This document shows, one piece after another, positions 48,034 through 56,054 of a DNA stretch of 64,000 nucleotides (position 1 is the stretch's first letter; each line of letters starts with the position of its first letter). The DNA comes from Archangium sp. (GTDB lineage Bacteria > Myxococcota > Myxococcia > Myxococcales > Myxococcaceae), in contig JAUXRX010000065.1 in assembly GCA_030681645.1 (NCBI GenBank), forward strand, positions 1 through 64,000, in the 5' to 3' direction. The notes below the pieces were generated by a model, which had not been told where the DNA came from, ran no database searches, and saw only the letters and a list, made by a program, of their open reading frames with translations. The position numbers and the translations under genes are program-made.

Positions 48034-48630
48034 CTAACGAGGCGCCCCGGTCGCCTTCACCAGAACCTCGGTGCACAGGAAGTCGACGCGGACGTCGTGC
48101 GGCTCGGTGGGGAGGTCAGCCACCACGTTGCAGTCGAACACGACCCCGATGGTCTGCGCGTTCGGCCCGCGCCTGGCGAGCGTCGCGTCGTAGTACCCGC
48201 CACCGCGGCCCAGCCGCCGCCCGTCACGGGTGAAGGCCACGCCCGGCACGATGAATACGTCGATGTCGCCGAGCGCCCGCACTGGCGCGCGGCTCGACGG
48301 CTCGCGGATGCCGAACGGCCCCTTTGTCCAGTCGTCGTCGCCCACCGCGTGAAAGACCAGCTCGCGCGAGCCCTTCACCACCCGCGGGAAGACGCACTGC
48401 ACCCCGCGTCCGCTGAGCTCGAGCACGAACCCGGCGAGGGGGACCTCGAACGGCTGGGCGTCATAGACGGCCACCGCGCGGACCACCCGGTCGCTGAAAA
48501 GAGGAAGGGCGGCGAGATGCCTTTGCACCTCGCCGCCCCACCGTTCAACCACTTCGGGACTCAGCGCACGCCGACGGCTCTCTGCTTCCTTCCGCAGCGC
48601 CGCTTTGTCCGATGAAACGTTCCCCGCCAT
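48034..48630 (-). CDS. fau: 5-formyltetrahydrofolate cyclo-ligase
   Basis: The 198-residue protein matches the family: KAALRKEAESRRRAL at the N-terminus, FPRVVKGSRELVFHAVGD, VFIVPGVAFTRDGRRLGRG and the nucleotide-site loop GRGGGYYDATLA. It converts 5-formyl-THF to 5,10-methenyl-THF with ATP. Position just downstream of a 6S RNA matches the ssrS-fau (ygfA) arrangement known in other proteobacteria. ATG 48630 is chosen because the longer open frame upstream runs through the 6S RNA. Confidence 0.93.
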   Translation of the reverse strand: MAGNVSSDKAALRKEAESRRRALSPEVVERWGGEVQRHLAALPLFSDRVVRAVAVYDAQPFEVPLAGFVLELSGRGVQCVFPRVVKGSRELVFHAVGDDDWTKGPFGIREPSSRAPVRALGDIDVFIVPGVAFTRDGRRLGRGGGYYDATLARRGPNAQTIGVVFDCNVVADLPTEPHDVRVDFLCTEVLVKATGAPR

Positions 48631-48639
48631 GAGCCGTGT

Positions 48640-48830
48640 GTCTCGACCTTCACTGAACCTTGACGGTTCAGGTGGGAGCCATTTGCCTTCCTTCGGCGTC
48701 CCTCTCTCTTGCGAGGAGGGCTTGCACCCGGTCGGACGGAACAACCCCCGTTTTATATGTATCGGTTCGAGTGTTGGTCGACCATCACGTACCCCGCAGG
48801 GAACAGCCTTTGGAGATCCTTTCGAGGCCT
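48640..48830 (-). ncRNA. ssrS: 6S RNA (SsrS)
   Basis: About 191 nt on the minus strand between a strong promoter and fau fold into a long closed rod. The 5' CCTCGA pairs with 3' TCGAG. A distal stem GGTCG...CGACC with CAAC/GTTG closes an A/T-rich apical loop. The 3' side carries the small hairpin TGAACC-GTCAA-GGTTCA, equivalent to the hairpin in the central bulge of known 6S RNAs. A TTCCGTCCGA segment also resembles them. 6S RNA binds sigma-70 RNA polymerase. Ends are approximate; the call rests on structure plus the neighbouring fau gene. Confidence 0.8.
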
Positions 48831-48831
48831 G

Positions 48832-48859
48832 ATCATAAGGGCCCGCCCGCACGTTTCAA
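48832..48859 (-). promoter_or_regulatory. Sigma-70 promoter of 6S RNA
   Basis: On the minus strand TTGAAA (48859-48854) and TATGAT (48837-48832) are 16 bp apart, each one mismatch from consensus, and lie just before the inferred 5' end. The region also abuts the start of the divergent TPR-like gene. Confidence 0.75.
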
Positions 48860-48880
48860 GGTGCTACCCTGTCAGAGCGG

Positions 48881-49786
48881 ATGAAGAGAACGCTGGTTGC
48901 CCTGGCGATGGTCCCTTTCGCAGCAGCGGCGGCGCCGACGCCTGTCCTTTCTGGCCTGTACGCGGTCGGAGAGCTGGGCCTCGTCCAGTTCTCCGTGCTC
49001 GACGGCAAGGTCGTCGGAAAGCTCAAGTCTTCAGCTCAGTGCGTCTTCGTGCCCGACACGCAGGTGGTGACGGGCGCCTTCGAGGGCAGCGTCTTCGTGG
49101 GCACGGTCACGCTGTGTCAGACGGGCGCGGGCTGCGCGCCGCAGAAGAACTACCCCATGCTGGGCGTCTCCCACGACGACGCGGTGGCGGGGTGGATTCA
49201 CCTCGAGTCGCCTTGCCAGTCCCCTGCGCTCGATCGCGGCTCGCTCTACTTCAGGCCCGCCACGCCCGAGGAGAAGCAGAAGGTCGCCAGCGAGAGCTCG
49301 GCGGCGCTGGTCGCGGGAAAGAACAAGGCCGACCCCGCGGTCCAGGCCGACCAGGCGATCAACGACGGTGACAGGCTGATCCAGGACACGAAGTACAGCC
49401 CCGCCCGCGAGAAGTTCCGCCAGGCGATGGAGCTCGATGCCACGCGCTGGGAAGGCTTCCTCGGCTACGGCGTGACCGAGGTGAAGCTGGGGCACCCCGA
49501 GCGCTCACTGGAGTACTTCGACAAGGCCCTCGCGGTAGCGCAGGCGCGCAAGGCCACCCCGGCTCAGCTCGCGCTCGCGCACTACAACCGCGCCTGCGCG
49601 CTGGTGGCGATGGGCGACAAGAAGGGCGCGGTCGCCTGGCTGAGGACGACGGTCAAGGTGGGCGGCGCTTCGAACGTGATCGACTGGCTGACCGACGACC
49701 CCGATCTCAACCCGATCCGGGGCGACGCCGAGTTCAAGCGGGTGCTCAGCGACGCGCAGGCGCAGCACAAGAAGAAGCCCAGGTGA
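48881..49786 (+). CDS. Exported TPR-like protein
   Basis: The 301-residue protein has a signal peptide (MKRTLVALAMVPFAAAAAP), an N-terminal beta domain with two conserved-looking cysteines, and TPR helices in the second half (ARWEGFLGYGVTEVKLGHPE-like units; LALAHYNRACALVAMGDKKG; NPIRGDAEFKRVLSDAQ). TPR repeats mediate protein-protein contact. It precedes a kinase gene by 3 bp and is probably co-transcribed with it, but the kinase is cytoplasmic and this protein is exported. Confidence 0.82.
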   Translation: MKRTLVALAMVPFAAAAAPTPVLSGLYAVGELGLVQFSVLDGKVVGKLKSSAQCVFVPDTQVVTGAFEGSVFVGTVTLCQTGAGCAPQKNYPMLGVSHDDAVAGWIHLESPCQSPALDRGSLYFRPATPEEKQKVASESSAALVAGKNKADPAVQADQAINDGDRLIQDTKYSPAREKFRQAMELDATRWEGFLGYGVTEVKLGHPERSLEYFDKALAVAQARKATPAQLALAHYNRACALVAMGDKKGAVAWLRTTVKVGGASNVIDWLTDDPDLNPIRGDAEFKRVLSDAQAQHKKKPR

Positions 49787-49789
49787 GTC

Positions 49790-50689
49790 GTGGGTACCGG
49801 CAACTACGAGATTCTCCGGTTGCTCGGGAAAGGCGGCATGGCCGAGGTGTTCCGCGTGCGCGCCGTCGCCGGCCGCTACAACGGGCGCGAGCTGGCGCTC
49901 AAGCGGCTGCTGCCCGCGCTGCGCAAGGATGAAGAGGCGGTACGGCTGTTCACGGCCGAGGCCGAGCTGTCCCGGCACCTGCACCACCCCAACATCGTGC
50001 AGGTGCTCGACGTCGGCAGCGACGCCGACGACATCTACATCGTGATGGACTTCATCGACGGCCGCGACGTCGCGCAGATCATCAAGCGGTGCCGGCAGAT
50101 CAAGGTGCCCTGGCCGATCGACTTCGCCCTCTACCTCTCGCACGCGCTGCTCGAGGCCCTCGACTACGCGCACCACGCGAAGGGGCCCACCGGGAAGCCG
50201 CTGGGCATCGTGCACTGCGACGTGTCGCCGTCGAACTTCTTCGTGTCGCGCACCGGTGAGCTGGTGCTGGGCGACTTCGGCGTGGCGCGCTCGCTGATCG
50301 AGGTGGGGCCCGACCAGGTGATGGGCAAGCCGTTCTACCTCTCGCCCGAGGCCGTGGGGGGGCACCTCACCGCCTCGGTCGATCTGTGGGCGGTGGCGGT
50401 GACGCTGTACGAGCTGCTCACGCTGCAGCGGCCCTTCGTGGGCAAGACGCCCCACGAGGTGTTCAAGGCGATCAAGGCGTCGTCGTACATCCCGGTGCGG
50501 AACCTGCGGCCCGAGGTGCCGCCGATCGTCGAGGGGCTGATCGCGCGCGCCTTCGACGTCGATCCGGCGATGCGGTTTCAGAGCGCGAAGGAGTTCGCCC
50601 AGGAGATCGCGCCGCTCTACGACGAGCGCGTGGGCACGCCGCTGGCGATCTCAGCGGTGGTGCGAGGGCTCTTCGGCACCAGCGACTGA
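49790..50689 (+). CDS. Soluble Ser/Thr protein kinase (non-RD type)
   Basis: The 299-residue protein is a bare kinase domain: LLGKGGMAEVF (glycine loop), K38 in LALKRLL, E57, HCDVSPSNF (catalytic D144), DFG at 162-164 and KPFYLSPEAV. The HRD arginine is Cys (HCD), so it belongs to the non-RD class that is usually not controlled by activation-loop phosphorylation. No membrane or extra domain follows, unlike the kinase at 4996. GTG start 3 bp after the TPR-like gene. Confidence 0.93.
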   Translation: MGTGNYEILRLLGKGGMAEVFRVRAVAGRYNGRELALKRLLPALRKDEEAVRLFTAEAELSRHLHHPNIVQVLDVGSDADDIYIVMDFIDGRDVAQIIKRCRQIKVPWPIDFALYLSHALLEALDYAHHAKGPTGKPLGIVHCDVSPSNFFVSRTGELVLGDFGVARSLIEVGPDQVMGKPFYLSPEAVGGHLTASVDLWAVAVTLYELLTLQRPFVGKTPHEVFKAIKASSYIPVRNLRPEVPPIVEGLIARAFDVDPAMRFQSAKEFAQEIAPLYDERVGTPLAISAVVRGLFGTSD

Positions 50690-50691
50690 GC

Positions 50692-51072
50692 TCAGGTGCA
50701 GGTGCCTGCGTCGCACGACGCCATGCAGCGCACCGGGTCGAGCGCGAGTCCTCCCTGGCAGCGCACGGTCACCTCGCCCACGCACACCCGGGCGCCGTCC
50801 TTCCCGTCGCATTCGGCGACCGGGGTCGTCTGGAGCGCACAGCGTGGGGAGCGCGTGCCCGCGTCGGTCCCTGCGGCGGTGAGGTCGATGCAGACGTCGG
50901 CGCAGTCGGTCTTGAACAGGCGCTTCGGCTTCAGGGTCACGACAGCGCGATCGTTCGACTCCGGGTACGCACACAGCCAGGTCGCGTTCCCGTGACAGCC
51001 CTGGTCCTCCGCCGTGCATTCACTGCAGCCTGCAACCGCGAACATCAAGCCGACGAGCCCGAGCCTGGTCAT
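50692..51072 (-). CDS. Small cysteine-rich lipoprotein
   Basis: The 126-residue protein has a lipoprotein signal MTRLGLVGLMFAVAGCSEC with lipobox VAGC and 12 cysteines in the mature part, probably disulfide-bonded. No known family. It is convergent with the kinase gene and ends 2 bp from it. The 158 bp between it and the desulfurase gene show no feature I can name. Confidence 0.75.
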   Translation of the reverse strand: MTRLGLVGLMFAVAGCSECTAEDQGCHGNATWLCAYPESNDRAVVTLKPKRLFKTDCADVCIDLTAAGTDAGTRSPRCALQTTPVAECDGKDGARVCVGEVTVRCQGGLALDPVRCMASCDAGTCT

Positions 51073-51230
51073 GAGGGGCCGACTACCCCGCTGCGTCCGG
51101 GCGCGCTCGCGTGGCGGGCGGCGTTGTCGCCCCGGCGTGACGGCTCAGGGAATGGGGTAGCCACCACGGGCGTCGCCACCAGCTGAAGGGCTTGCCGCAG
51201 GCGACGAGCAGCAGGTGAAGCCGATCGTTC

Positions 51231-52364
51231 TCAGGGCACTCGATTCCGCGGGACCAGCCGACGCAGCGCGCCCACCACCGCGCTCACTTCGGGGTCCGAA
51301 GTCGACGGGCCGAGCGAGAAGCGCAGCGAGCCGCTCGCCTGCTCTGCGGTCCGGCCCATCGCGGTCAACACGTGGGAAGGGGAGAGCGAGCCGGAAGCGC
51401 ACGCGGCGCCCGTGGAGACGCAGATTCCCTCGAGGTCGAGCGCGATCAGCAGGGCCTCGCCGTCGACGCCGGGGAACTGCAGGTTGCTGGTCGCTCCCAC
51501 GCGCGCGGCGGTCCCGTTCACCGTGGTGCCGGGCAGGGCAGCGAGCACTTCCCGCTCGAAGCGATCGCGGAGCCCCGTGACGTGCGCCGCGGCCCCTTCC
51601 TGCGTGCCAGTCGCGTGCTCGAGCGCCATGGCCATCGCCTCGGCCAGCGCGACCGACTGCGTTCCGCCGCGCCGGCCATTCTCCTGGTGACCGGGCGTGA
51701 GCGCCGCCACGTCGAGCCCGCGCCGGCCGAAGAGCACGCCCACGCCGGCCGGGCCGCCCAGCTTGTGCGCCGAGAGCGAGAGCAGATCGGCCGGGACCTC
51801 GCGCAGGGATGCGGGGATGCGCCCGAACGCCTGCACGGCGTCCGAGTGGAAGACGATCTTCCGTTCCATGCAGGCGCGCGCCACCGCGGGCGCGGGCTGG
51901 ATCACCCCGGTCTCGTTGTTCACCCACTGCACCGAGCAGAGCGCGGTGCTCGGGTCGAGCACGTCGAGCAGGGCCTGGAGGGGGACGGCTCCGTCGGGTG
52001 CCGGTGCGACGCGGATCACCTCGGCGCCTTCGGCTTCGAGCGCATTGACGGCGCCCAGCACGCAGGGGTGTTCGATCGCGGTGGTGACGACCCGGCGCTT
52101 CGTCTTGTCTCTTCTCGCCCGGAAGGCTCCCAGCACGGCGATCGCGGCGGCTTCGCTGCCCGAGCCCGTGAAGACGATCTCTCGCGGGGTGCAGCCGAGG
52201 ATCTTCGCGACCCGCTCTCTGGCTGCGTCCAGGTGGCGGCGGGCGTTGCGGCCGGCCTGGTGGACGCTCGAGGGGTTTCCCGCGGCTTCGGAGAAGGCGG
52301 TGGCCAGGTGCGTGGCGATCGCGGGGAGGAGCGGGGCTCCTGCGTTGTGATCCCAGTAGATCAG
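51231..52364 (-). CDS. Cysteine desulfurase (NifS/IscS-like), apparent CTG start
   Basis: With start CTG 52364 the 377-residue protein has the full class V aminotransferase sequence: LIYWDHNAGAPLL, AAGNPSSVHQAGRNAR, IVFTGSGSEAAAIAV, VNNETG, HSDAVQAFGR, PLP lysine in LSAHKLGGPAG and active cysteine in STGAACASGS. It removes sulfur (or selenium) from cysteine for Fe-S, thiouridine or selenium use. There is no in-frame ATG, GTG or TTG between the upstream DHH stop codon (TAG, same frame) and GTG 52136, and starting at 52136 would delete the first 76 conserved residues. A REP copy ends 6 bases upstream and provides GAGGGG as possible ribosome-binding site. The true start needs experiment. Confidence 0.85.
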   Translation of the reverse strand: MIYWDHNAGAPLLPAIATHLATAFSEAAGNPSSVHQAGRNARRHLDAARERVAKILGCTPREIVFTGSGSEAAAIAVLGAFRARRDKTKRRVVTTAIEHPCVLGAVNALEAEGAEVIRVAPAPDGAVPLQALLDVLDPSTALCSVQWVNNETGVIQPAPAVARACMERKIVFHSDAVQAFGRIPASLREVPADLLSLSAHKLGGPAGVGVLFGRRGLDVAALTPGHQENGRRGGTQSVALAEAMAMALEHATGTQEGAAAHVTGLRDRFEREVLAALPGTTVNGTAARVGATSNLQFPGVDGEALLIALDLEGICVSTGAACASGSLSPSHVLTAMGRTAEQASGSLRFSLGPSTSDPEVSAVVGALRRLVPRNRVP

Positions 52365-52369
52365 GGTTG

Positions 52370-52412
52370 GCCCCTCACCCCGGCCCTCTCCCCGCTGCGC
52401 AGGGAGAGGGGG
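52370..52412. repeat. REP-like repeat, family R (copy 4, inverted)
   Basis: Matches copy 3 with small changes (GCCCCTCACCCCGGCC, then CTCTCCCCGCTGCGC and AGGGAGAGGG). It fills the gap between the DHH and desulfurase genes. Confidence 0.85.
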
Positions 52413-52415
52413 ACA

Positions 52416-53477
52416 CTACGCCTCATCGGACAGCAACGACGCGCCGCGCTCACCTTCGACGCCGAACGCTTCCTTGAAGCGGCGCACCAGCTCGCGCTTG
52501 AACGCCTCGCGCTGGGACTTGCGGCCCGCCAGCGGCAACCGCGCGCCGGCCATGCTCCCGTGGCCACCCGCAGAGCCGCCGAAAGACGCGCAGGTCTCGC
52601 GGATCAACCGGCCCGCGTTCATGCGCCGATCACTCACGCGCAGCGAGAGGAAGAGCTGGCTGCGGAAGCTGCCGAAGGCGAGCGACCACTTGGTGTCTTC
52701 GATGAACGACAACCGCTCGGCCACCTCGGCGACGAGATCGGGCGAGTACACGTCGCCGAGATCCGTGATCACCGCGGTGGTGTAGATGCGCGCCTTCTCG
52801 ATCGCTGCGTGGTACAGCCTGAAGTACCGCACCGGCAGCTTCGGGTGCTCGATCTGCGACAACAGGTCGCGATCGATGCGCGGAAACAGCCACAGGTAAC
52901 AGTCCACGTCGGGATCGCTGGTCTGCCGCCCCAGGTCGCGCGTGTCGGCCTTGATCCCGTAATAGAGCGCGGTGGCCAGCTCGGGCGACGGCTCGATGCG
53001 CGCCGCCCGCAGGTACTCGGTGAGCATCGTCGAGGTGGCGCCGTACTCGCCGCCCACGTCGGCGAAGGGGTTGGTGATCTCCTCTTCCCGCACCGGGTGA
53101 TGGTCGACCACGATGTCGGCGATGGTCGAGTCAGGCAGCGCGTGGTTGCCCACCCCCTGCTGCGTGTCGACGACCGCGAAGAGGTCGAAGGCCGTCAGGT
53201 CCACGTCCTCGACGTGGTTGATGGGGATCTTCAGCGTCTTGACGAACGCCGCGTTCTCCGCGCGCCCGATGATGCCCCCGTAGGCGATCTCGGCAGGCAC
53301 GCCCACGCGCTCGGTGAGCACGGTGGCCAGCGCCCAGGCCGCCGCCATCGAGTCGGGGTCGGGGTTGTCGTGGGTCAGCACCAGCGCGCGCTGGCGGCCC
53401 CGGAACAGCTTGGTCAGCCGCTCGAGCTTGCCCTTGGCGGGCAGGCTGGCGACGACGAGTGGCGACACGGTGGCCAC
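52416..53477 (-). CDS. DHH-family phosphoesterase (NrnA-like)
   Basis: The 353-residue protein has the DHH domain motifs HDNPDPDSMAAAWAL (about 36-50), VVDTQ and IVVDHHPV (about 120-130), and a DHHA1 domain ending with GGSAGGHGSMAGARLP. DHH-DHHA1 proteins degrade nano-RNA, pAp or cyclic dinucleotides with manganese. Which substrate is used cannot be read. GTG start lies 4 bp after the Fic gene stop. The stop TAG is in frame with the following desulfurase. Confidence 0.92.
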   Translation of the reverse strand: MATVSPLVVASLPAKGKLERLTKLFRGRQRALVLTHDNPDPDSMAAAWALATVLTERVGVPAEIAYGGIIGRAENAAFVKTLKIPINHVEDVDLTAFDLFAVVDTQQGVGNHALPDSTIADIVVDHHPVREEEITNPFADVGGEYGATSTMLTEYLRAARIEPSPELATALYYGIKADTRDLGRQTSDPDVDCYLWLFPRIDRDLLSQIEHPKLPVRYFRLYHAAIEKARIYTTAVITDLGDVYSPDLVAEVAERLSFIEDTKWSLAFGSFRSQLFLSLRVSDRRMNAGRLIRETCASFGGSAGGHGSMAGARLPLAGRKSQREAFKRELVRRFKEAFGVEGERGASLLSDEA

Positions 53478-53481
53478 CGTG

Positions 53482-54318
53482 TCACCGATAGAACCGCTGG
53501 AGGTCTTTGAAGTACTTGAGCCCGTTGTCGAGCGAGTTCTCCATCGAGTCCATCATCAGGTTCGAGAAGGTGGTGAAGCTCGAGCGGAAGGTCTCGTAGT
53601 ACTTCGAGCGATCCACCGAGACGATCACCACCGGCAGGAACCCGTTCCGGATCAGGATGAAGTTGGTCAGCATGCGACCGACCTTTCCGCTGGTCTCGGT
53701 GAAGGGGAAGATCTTGATGAACTCGTGCTGCACGCGCGCGGCCTGCAGCAGCGGGTGGAACTCACGAAACTCGGAGCTCGCCGTCCAGTCCAGCAGCTTC
53801 TCGAGCTGCGGCTGCACCTTCGCCGGCTGCGAGATCTCGTGCAGGTACGTCTTGTGGAGCGGGATGTCTTTGCGGAAGCCGGCCTTGTCGCGCTCCTTGG
53901 TCAGCTCCTTCTCGGTGCGCTCACGCCGCTCGGCCTGGGCCCGCGCCTGCTGCGCCTCGGTGGTGTTGCCCGAGAGCAGATCGTGCACGCGGCGCACGAA
54001 GGTCATCGTCAGCGCGCCGTGCTTCTTCGACGACTTCGCTTCCTCGCGGATGAAGTCGACCGCCGCCTTGTGATTGCGGATCTCCCACACGATGGGCAAG
54101 AGCGAGGCTTCAGCGACCACCGCGCCCGGGTGCAATGCCGCCGTCAACTCCTGTGGGGAGTAGATGGACCCTTCCAGTGCACAGTCGTGGTGCACCCAGG
54201 CCATCTCCAGCTTGTCCAAAAAGTCCTGCACCTCCGGGCGCTTGAGCTGCAGCACTTCCCGGAGCTTCTTGGTCTTCTCTTCGATCGACTGAAACCGCTC
54301 TTTCACGGCGCGGAACAT
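53482..54318 (-). CDS. Fic-fold protein with degenerate active-site motif
   Basis: The 278-residue protein has the Fic helical pattern: an inhibitory-helix-like HHDCALEGS near residue 44, LPIVWEIRNHKAAVDFI, LTMTFVRRVHDLLSG, and HPLLQAARVQHEFIKIFPF leading to TETSGKVGRMLTN. The catalytic signature HPFxDGNGR reads FPFTETSGKVGR: the essential His is Phe, Asp is Glu, Asn is Ser and Arg is Lys. AMP transfer is therefore unlikely; it may bind nucleotide or a partner instead. It is first in a run with the DHH phosphoesterase and the desulfurase, 4 bp apart. Confidence 0.85.
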   Translation of the reverse strand: MFRAVKERFQSIEEKTKKLREVLQLKRPEVQDFLDKLEMAWVHHDCALEGSIYSPQELTAALHPGAVVAEASLLPIVWEIRNHKAAVDFIREEAKSSKKHGALTMTFVRRVHDLLSGNTTEAQQARAQAERRERTEKELTKERDKAGFRKDIPLHKTYLHEISQPAKVQPQLEKLLDWTASSEFREFHPLLQAARVQHEFIKIFPFTETSGKVGRMLTNFILIRNGFLPVVIVSVDRSKYYETFRSSFTTFSNLMMDSMENSLDNGLKYFKDLQRFYR

Positions 54319-54406
54319 AGTCGTTCGCGACTTATTTCGCTATCGATAATGGCTTAAGTTGATGATCTCGCTGGCGAATTTGGCCACTGTTTCGAGCGCT
54401 GCGTTT

Positions 54407-54502
54407 CGGCGAAGCATGGGAATCGAACCCACCAACCGACGCTCGCGCGCCAGCTCAACGGTTTTGAAGACCGCGCCGGTCACCAGAGCCGGCCGCTTCG
54501 CC
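54407..54502 (-). tRNA. selC: tRNA-Sec (selC, anticodon UCA)
   Basis: On the minus strand an 8-bp acceptor stem GGCGAAGC/GCTTCGCC, a D arm of six pairs, an anticodon arm GCGGT-CTTCAAA-ACCGT with anticodon UCA, a long variable arm and a T arm with GGGTTCGATTCCC are all present. The 95-nt length plus discriminator G match bacterial tRNA-Sec. CCA is not encoded. It reads UGA as selenocysteine with SelB, so the organism probably makes selenoproteins. It lies 28 bp after the metallopeptidase gene and before the Fic gene. Confidence 0.95.
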
Positions 54503-54530
54503 GCTGACGCTCGTAACGCGGACGGCGCGC

Positions 54531-55568
54531 TCAGTCGAGGCCGCGCTCGTAGAGCTCGTCTTCGTCGAGGCCGAGCAGGTGACCGACCTCGTGCAGCACG
54601 GTGATGCGGATCTCCTCGTGCAGCTCCTCCCGGGTGCGGGCGAAGCGCTCGAGGTTCTTCTGGAACAACGTGATGCGCGCGGTGCGCTCGTGCTCGGCGT
54701 GCAGCGAGAGCCGCTCGTTGAGCGGCGTGCCGTCGAACACCCCGAGGATGATGGGGGACAGGCCCTCGGCGATCTCCTCGTCGCTGGGGATCGGCTCGAC
54801 CGAGATGACCGTGTTGCCCAGCTGATCCCTCGCGTGCGCGGGCAGCTTCGCGATCGCGTCGGCGACGGCGGCGTCGAACTCGGCCGTGGTGAGCCGGGTG
54901 GGCGGGGGAAACCCGTCGGGGTCGAGCTTGCGCGCCCTCAGAAACAGGGGCTCGGGATCTTCGCCGCGCCGCTCGGCCATCAGCCCGAGGTAGTGGAAGG
55001 GCCAGGGGTCTTCGGGGAAGTCCTTCGAGAAGCGCTCGAACGACTTCTTCGCCTCGCCGAACCGGCCCTGCTCGAAGAGCGCCAGCGCGCGCTCGAACTG
55101 CGCCTCGGCGTGCTCGGGGTCCAGGTGCAGCACGCGCGCCAGCGCATCGAGCGCGCCCTCGAAGTCGCCCAGCTGGTTGGCGGCGACGCCCCGCAGCAGC
55201 CACAGCTCGACCGACAACACCTCTTCGCCCCGCGCCAGCGGCTCGGCCCGGGCGAGCAGCGCGAGGCCTTCTTCGATGCGCTCGCGATCGTCGCCCGGCT
55301 GCCTGATCTTCACGTCGGCGGCGGCGATCAGGCCCTCGACGTTGTTCGGCTGCAGGCGGAGGAGGGTGGCGAACGACTCGTCTGCTTCCTCGAACTCGCC
55401 CAACTCGGCCAGCGCGAGGCCCTTGAGCTCGAGGGCGTCGGCGTCCTGGGGGGAGAGCGCGAGCGCCTGCTTCACGAAGCCCAGCGCGTCGACGAACTCT
55501 CCGTCTTCCAGCGCCTGGTTGGCCATGGCCAGCGCCTGATCGAGCGAAAGCGACATGACGAGGCTCAT
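54531..55568 (-). CDS. TPR protein with C-terminal zincin-like metallopeptidase motif
   Basis: The 345-residue protein has about five TPR units in the first 230 residues (for example ALSPQDADALELKGLALAEL and LHLDPEHAEAQFERALALFE). The C-terminal domain ends TVLHEVGHLLGLDEDEL, an intact HExxH (H326) with downstream acidic residue. This resembles the short zincin-like family (DUF1025-type) found in bacteria. TPRs may present substrates to the peptidase. No signal peptide, so cytoplasmic. A second ATG four codons in is possible as start. Confidence 0.88.
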   Translation of the reverse strand: MSLVMSLSLDQALAMANQALEDGEFVDALGFVKQALALSPQDADALELKGLALAELGEFEEADESFATLLRLQPNNVEGLIAAADVKIRQPGDDRERIEEGLALLARAEPLARGEEVLSVELWLLRGVAANQLGDFEGALDALARVLHLDPEHAEAQFERALALFEQGRFGEAKKSFERFSKDFPEDPWPFHYLGLMAERRGEDPEPLFLRARKLDPDGFPPPTRLTTAEFDAAVADAIAKLPAHARDQLGNTVISVEPIPSDEEIAEGLSPIILGVFDGTPLNERLSLHAEHERTARITLFQKNLERFARTREELHEEIRITVLHEVGHLLGLDEDELYERGLD

Positions 55569-55608
55569 ACCCCACCGCTGCCTTCCGTGTTATTCGCCTG
55601 ACCGCACC

Positions 55609-56013
55609 ATGACGCCGGAAACGGGGCGGCCCGTCATCAGCATTCTCGTCGTCGACGACGACGAAGCGACCTTGAACCTGCTCGGCACCTTCCTGCGCCG
55701 AAACGGCTACCGGGTGCTCGCCGCCAGCAACCCCGTGCGGGGCCTCGAGCTGCTCAGCGCCGAGCCCGACATCAAGCTGGTGATCACCGACCTGATGATG
55801 CCGCACATCGACGGCATCGACTTCACCCGGCAGATCCACCAGATCGAGAAGTACCGGAACGTGCCGGTGATCATGATGACCGCCTTCGGGAACGACGGCG
55901 TGCTCGACAAGAGCATGCGCCTCGGGGTGGCCATGACGCTGTCCAAGCCCCTCGAGCTGTCCAAGCTGCTGGATCTCGTCGGCTTCGCCACCGCCCCTCC
56001 GCCCGGCAGCTGA
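55609..56013 (+). CDS. Single-domain response regulator
   Basis: The 134-residue protein is a stand-alone receiver: VVDDDEATLN (acidic pocket D16-D18), phospho-acceptor D61 in VITDLMMP, T91 and K113 (LSKPLE). There is no output domain, so it works by binding another protein or in a phosphorelay. No kinase adjoins it; the orphan histidine kinase at 24238 is a possible but unproven partner. ATG 55609 removes an unconserved 18-residue leader. Confidence 0.92.
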   Translation: MTPETGRPVISILVVDDDEATLNLLGTFLRRNGYRVLAASNPVRGLELLSAEPDIKLVITDLMMPHIDGIDFTRQIHQIEKYRNVPVIMMTAFGNDGVLDKSMRLGVAMTLSKPLELSKLLDLVGFATAPPPGS

Positions 56014-56054
56014 CAACCCCGAGACGCGCGCAGGCGAACGACCCAGGAGGCGGG

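Noticed and set aside
50692..56013. Possible selenoprotein genes near selC, read through in-frame TGA
   Set aside because: No gene in this region shows conserved coding sequence continuing past a TGA codon with a plausible downstream hairpin.
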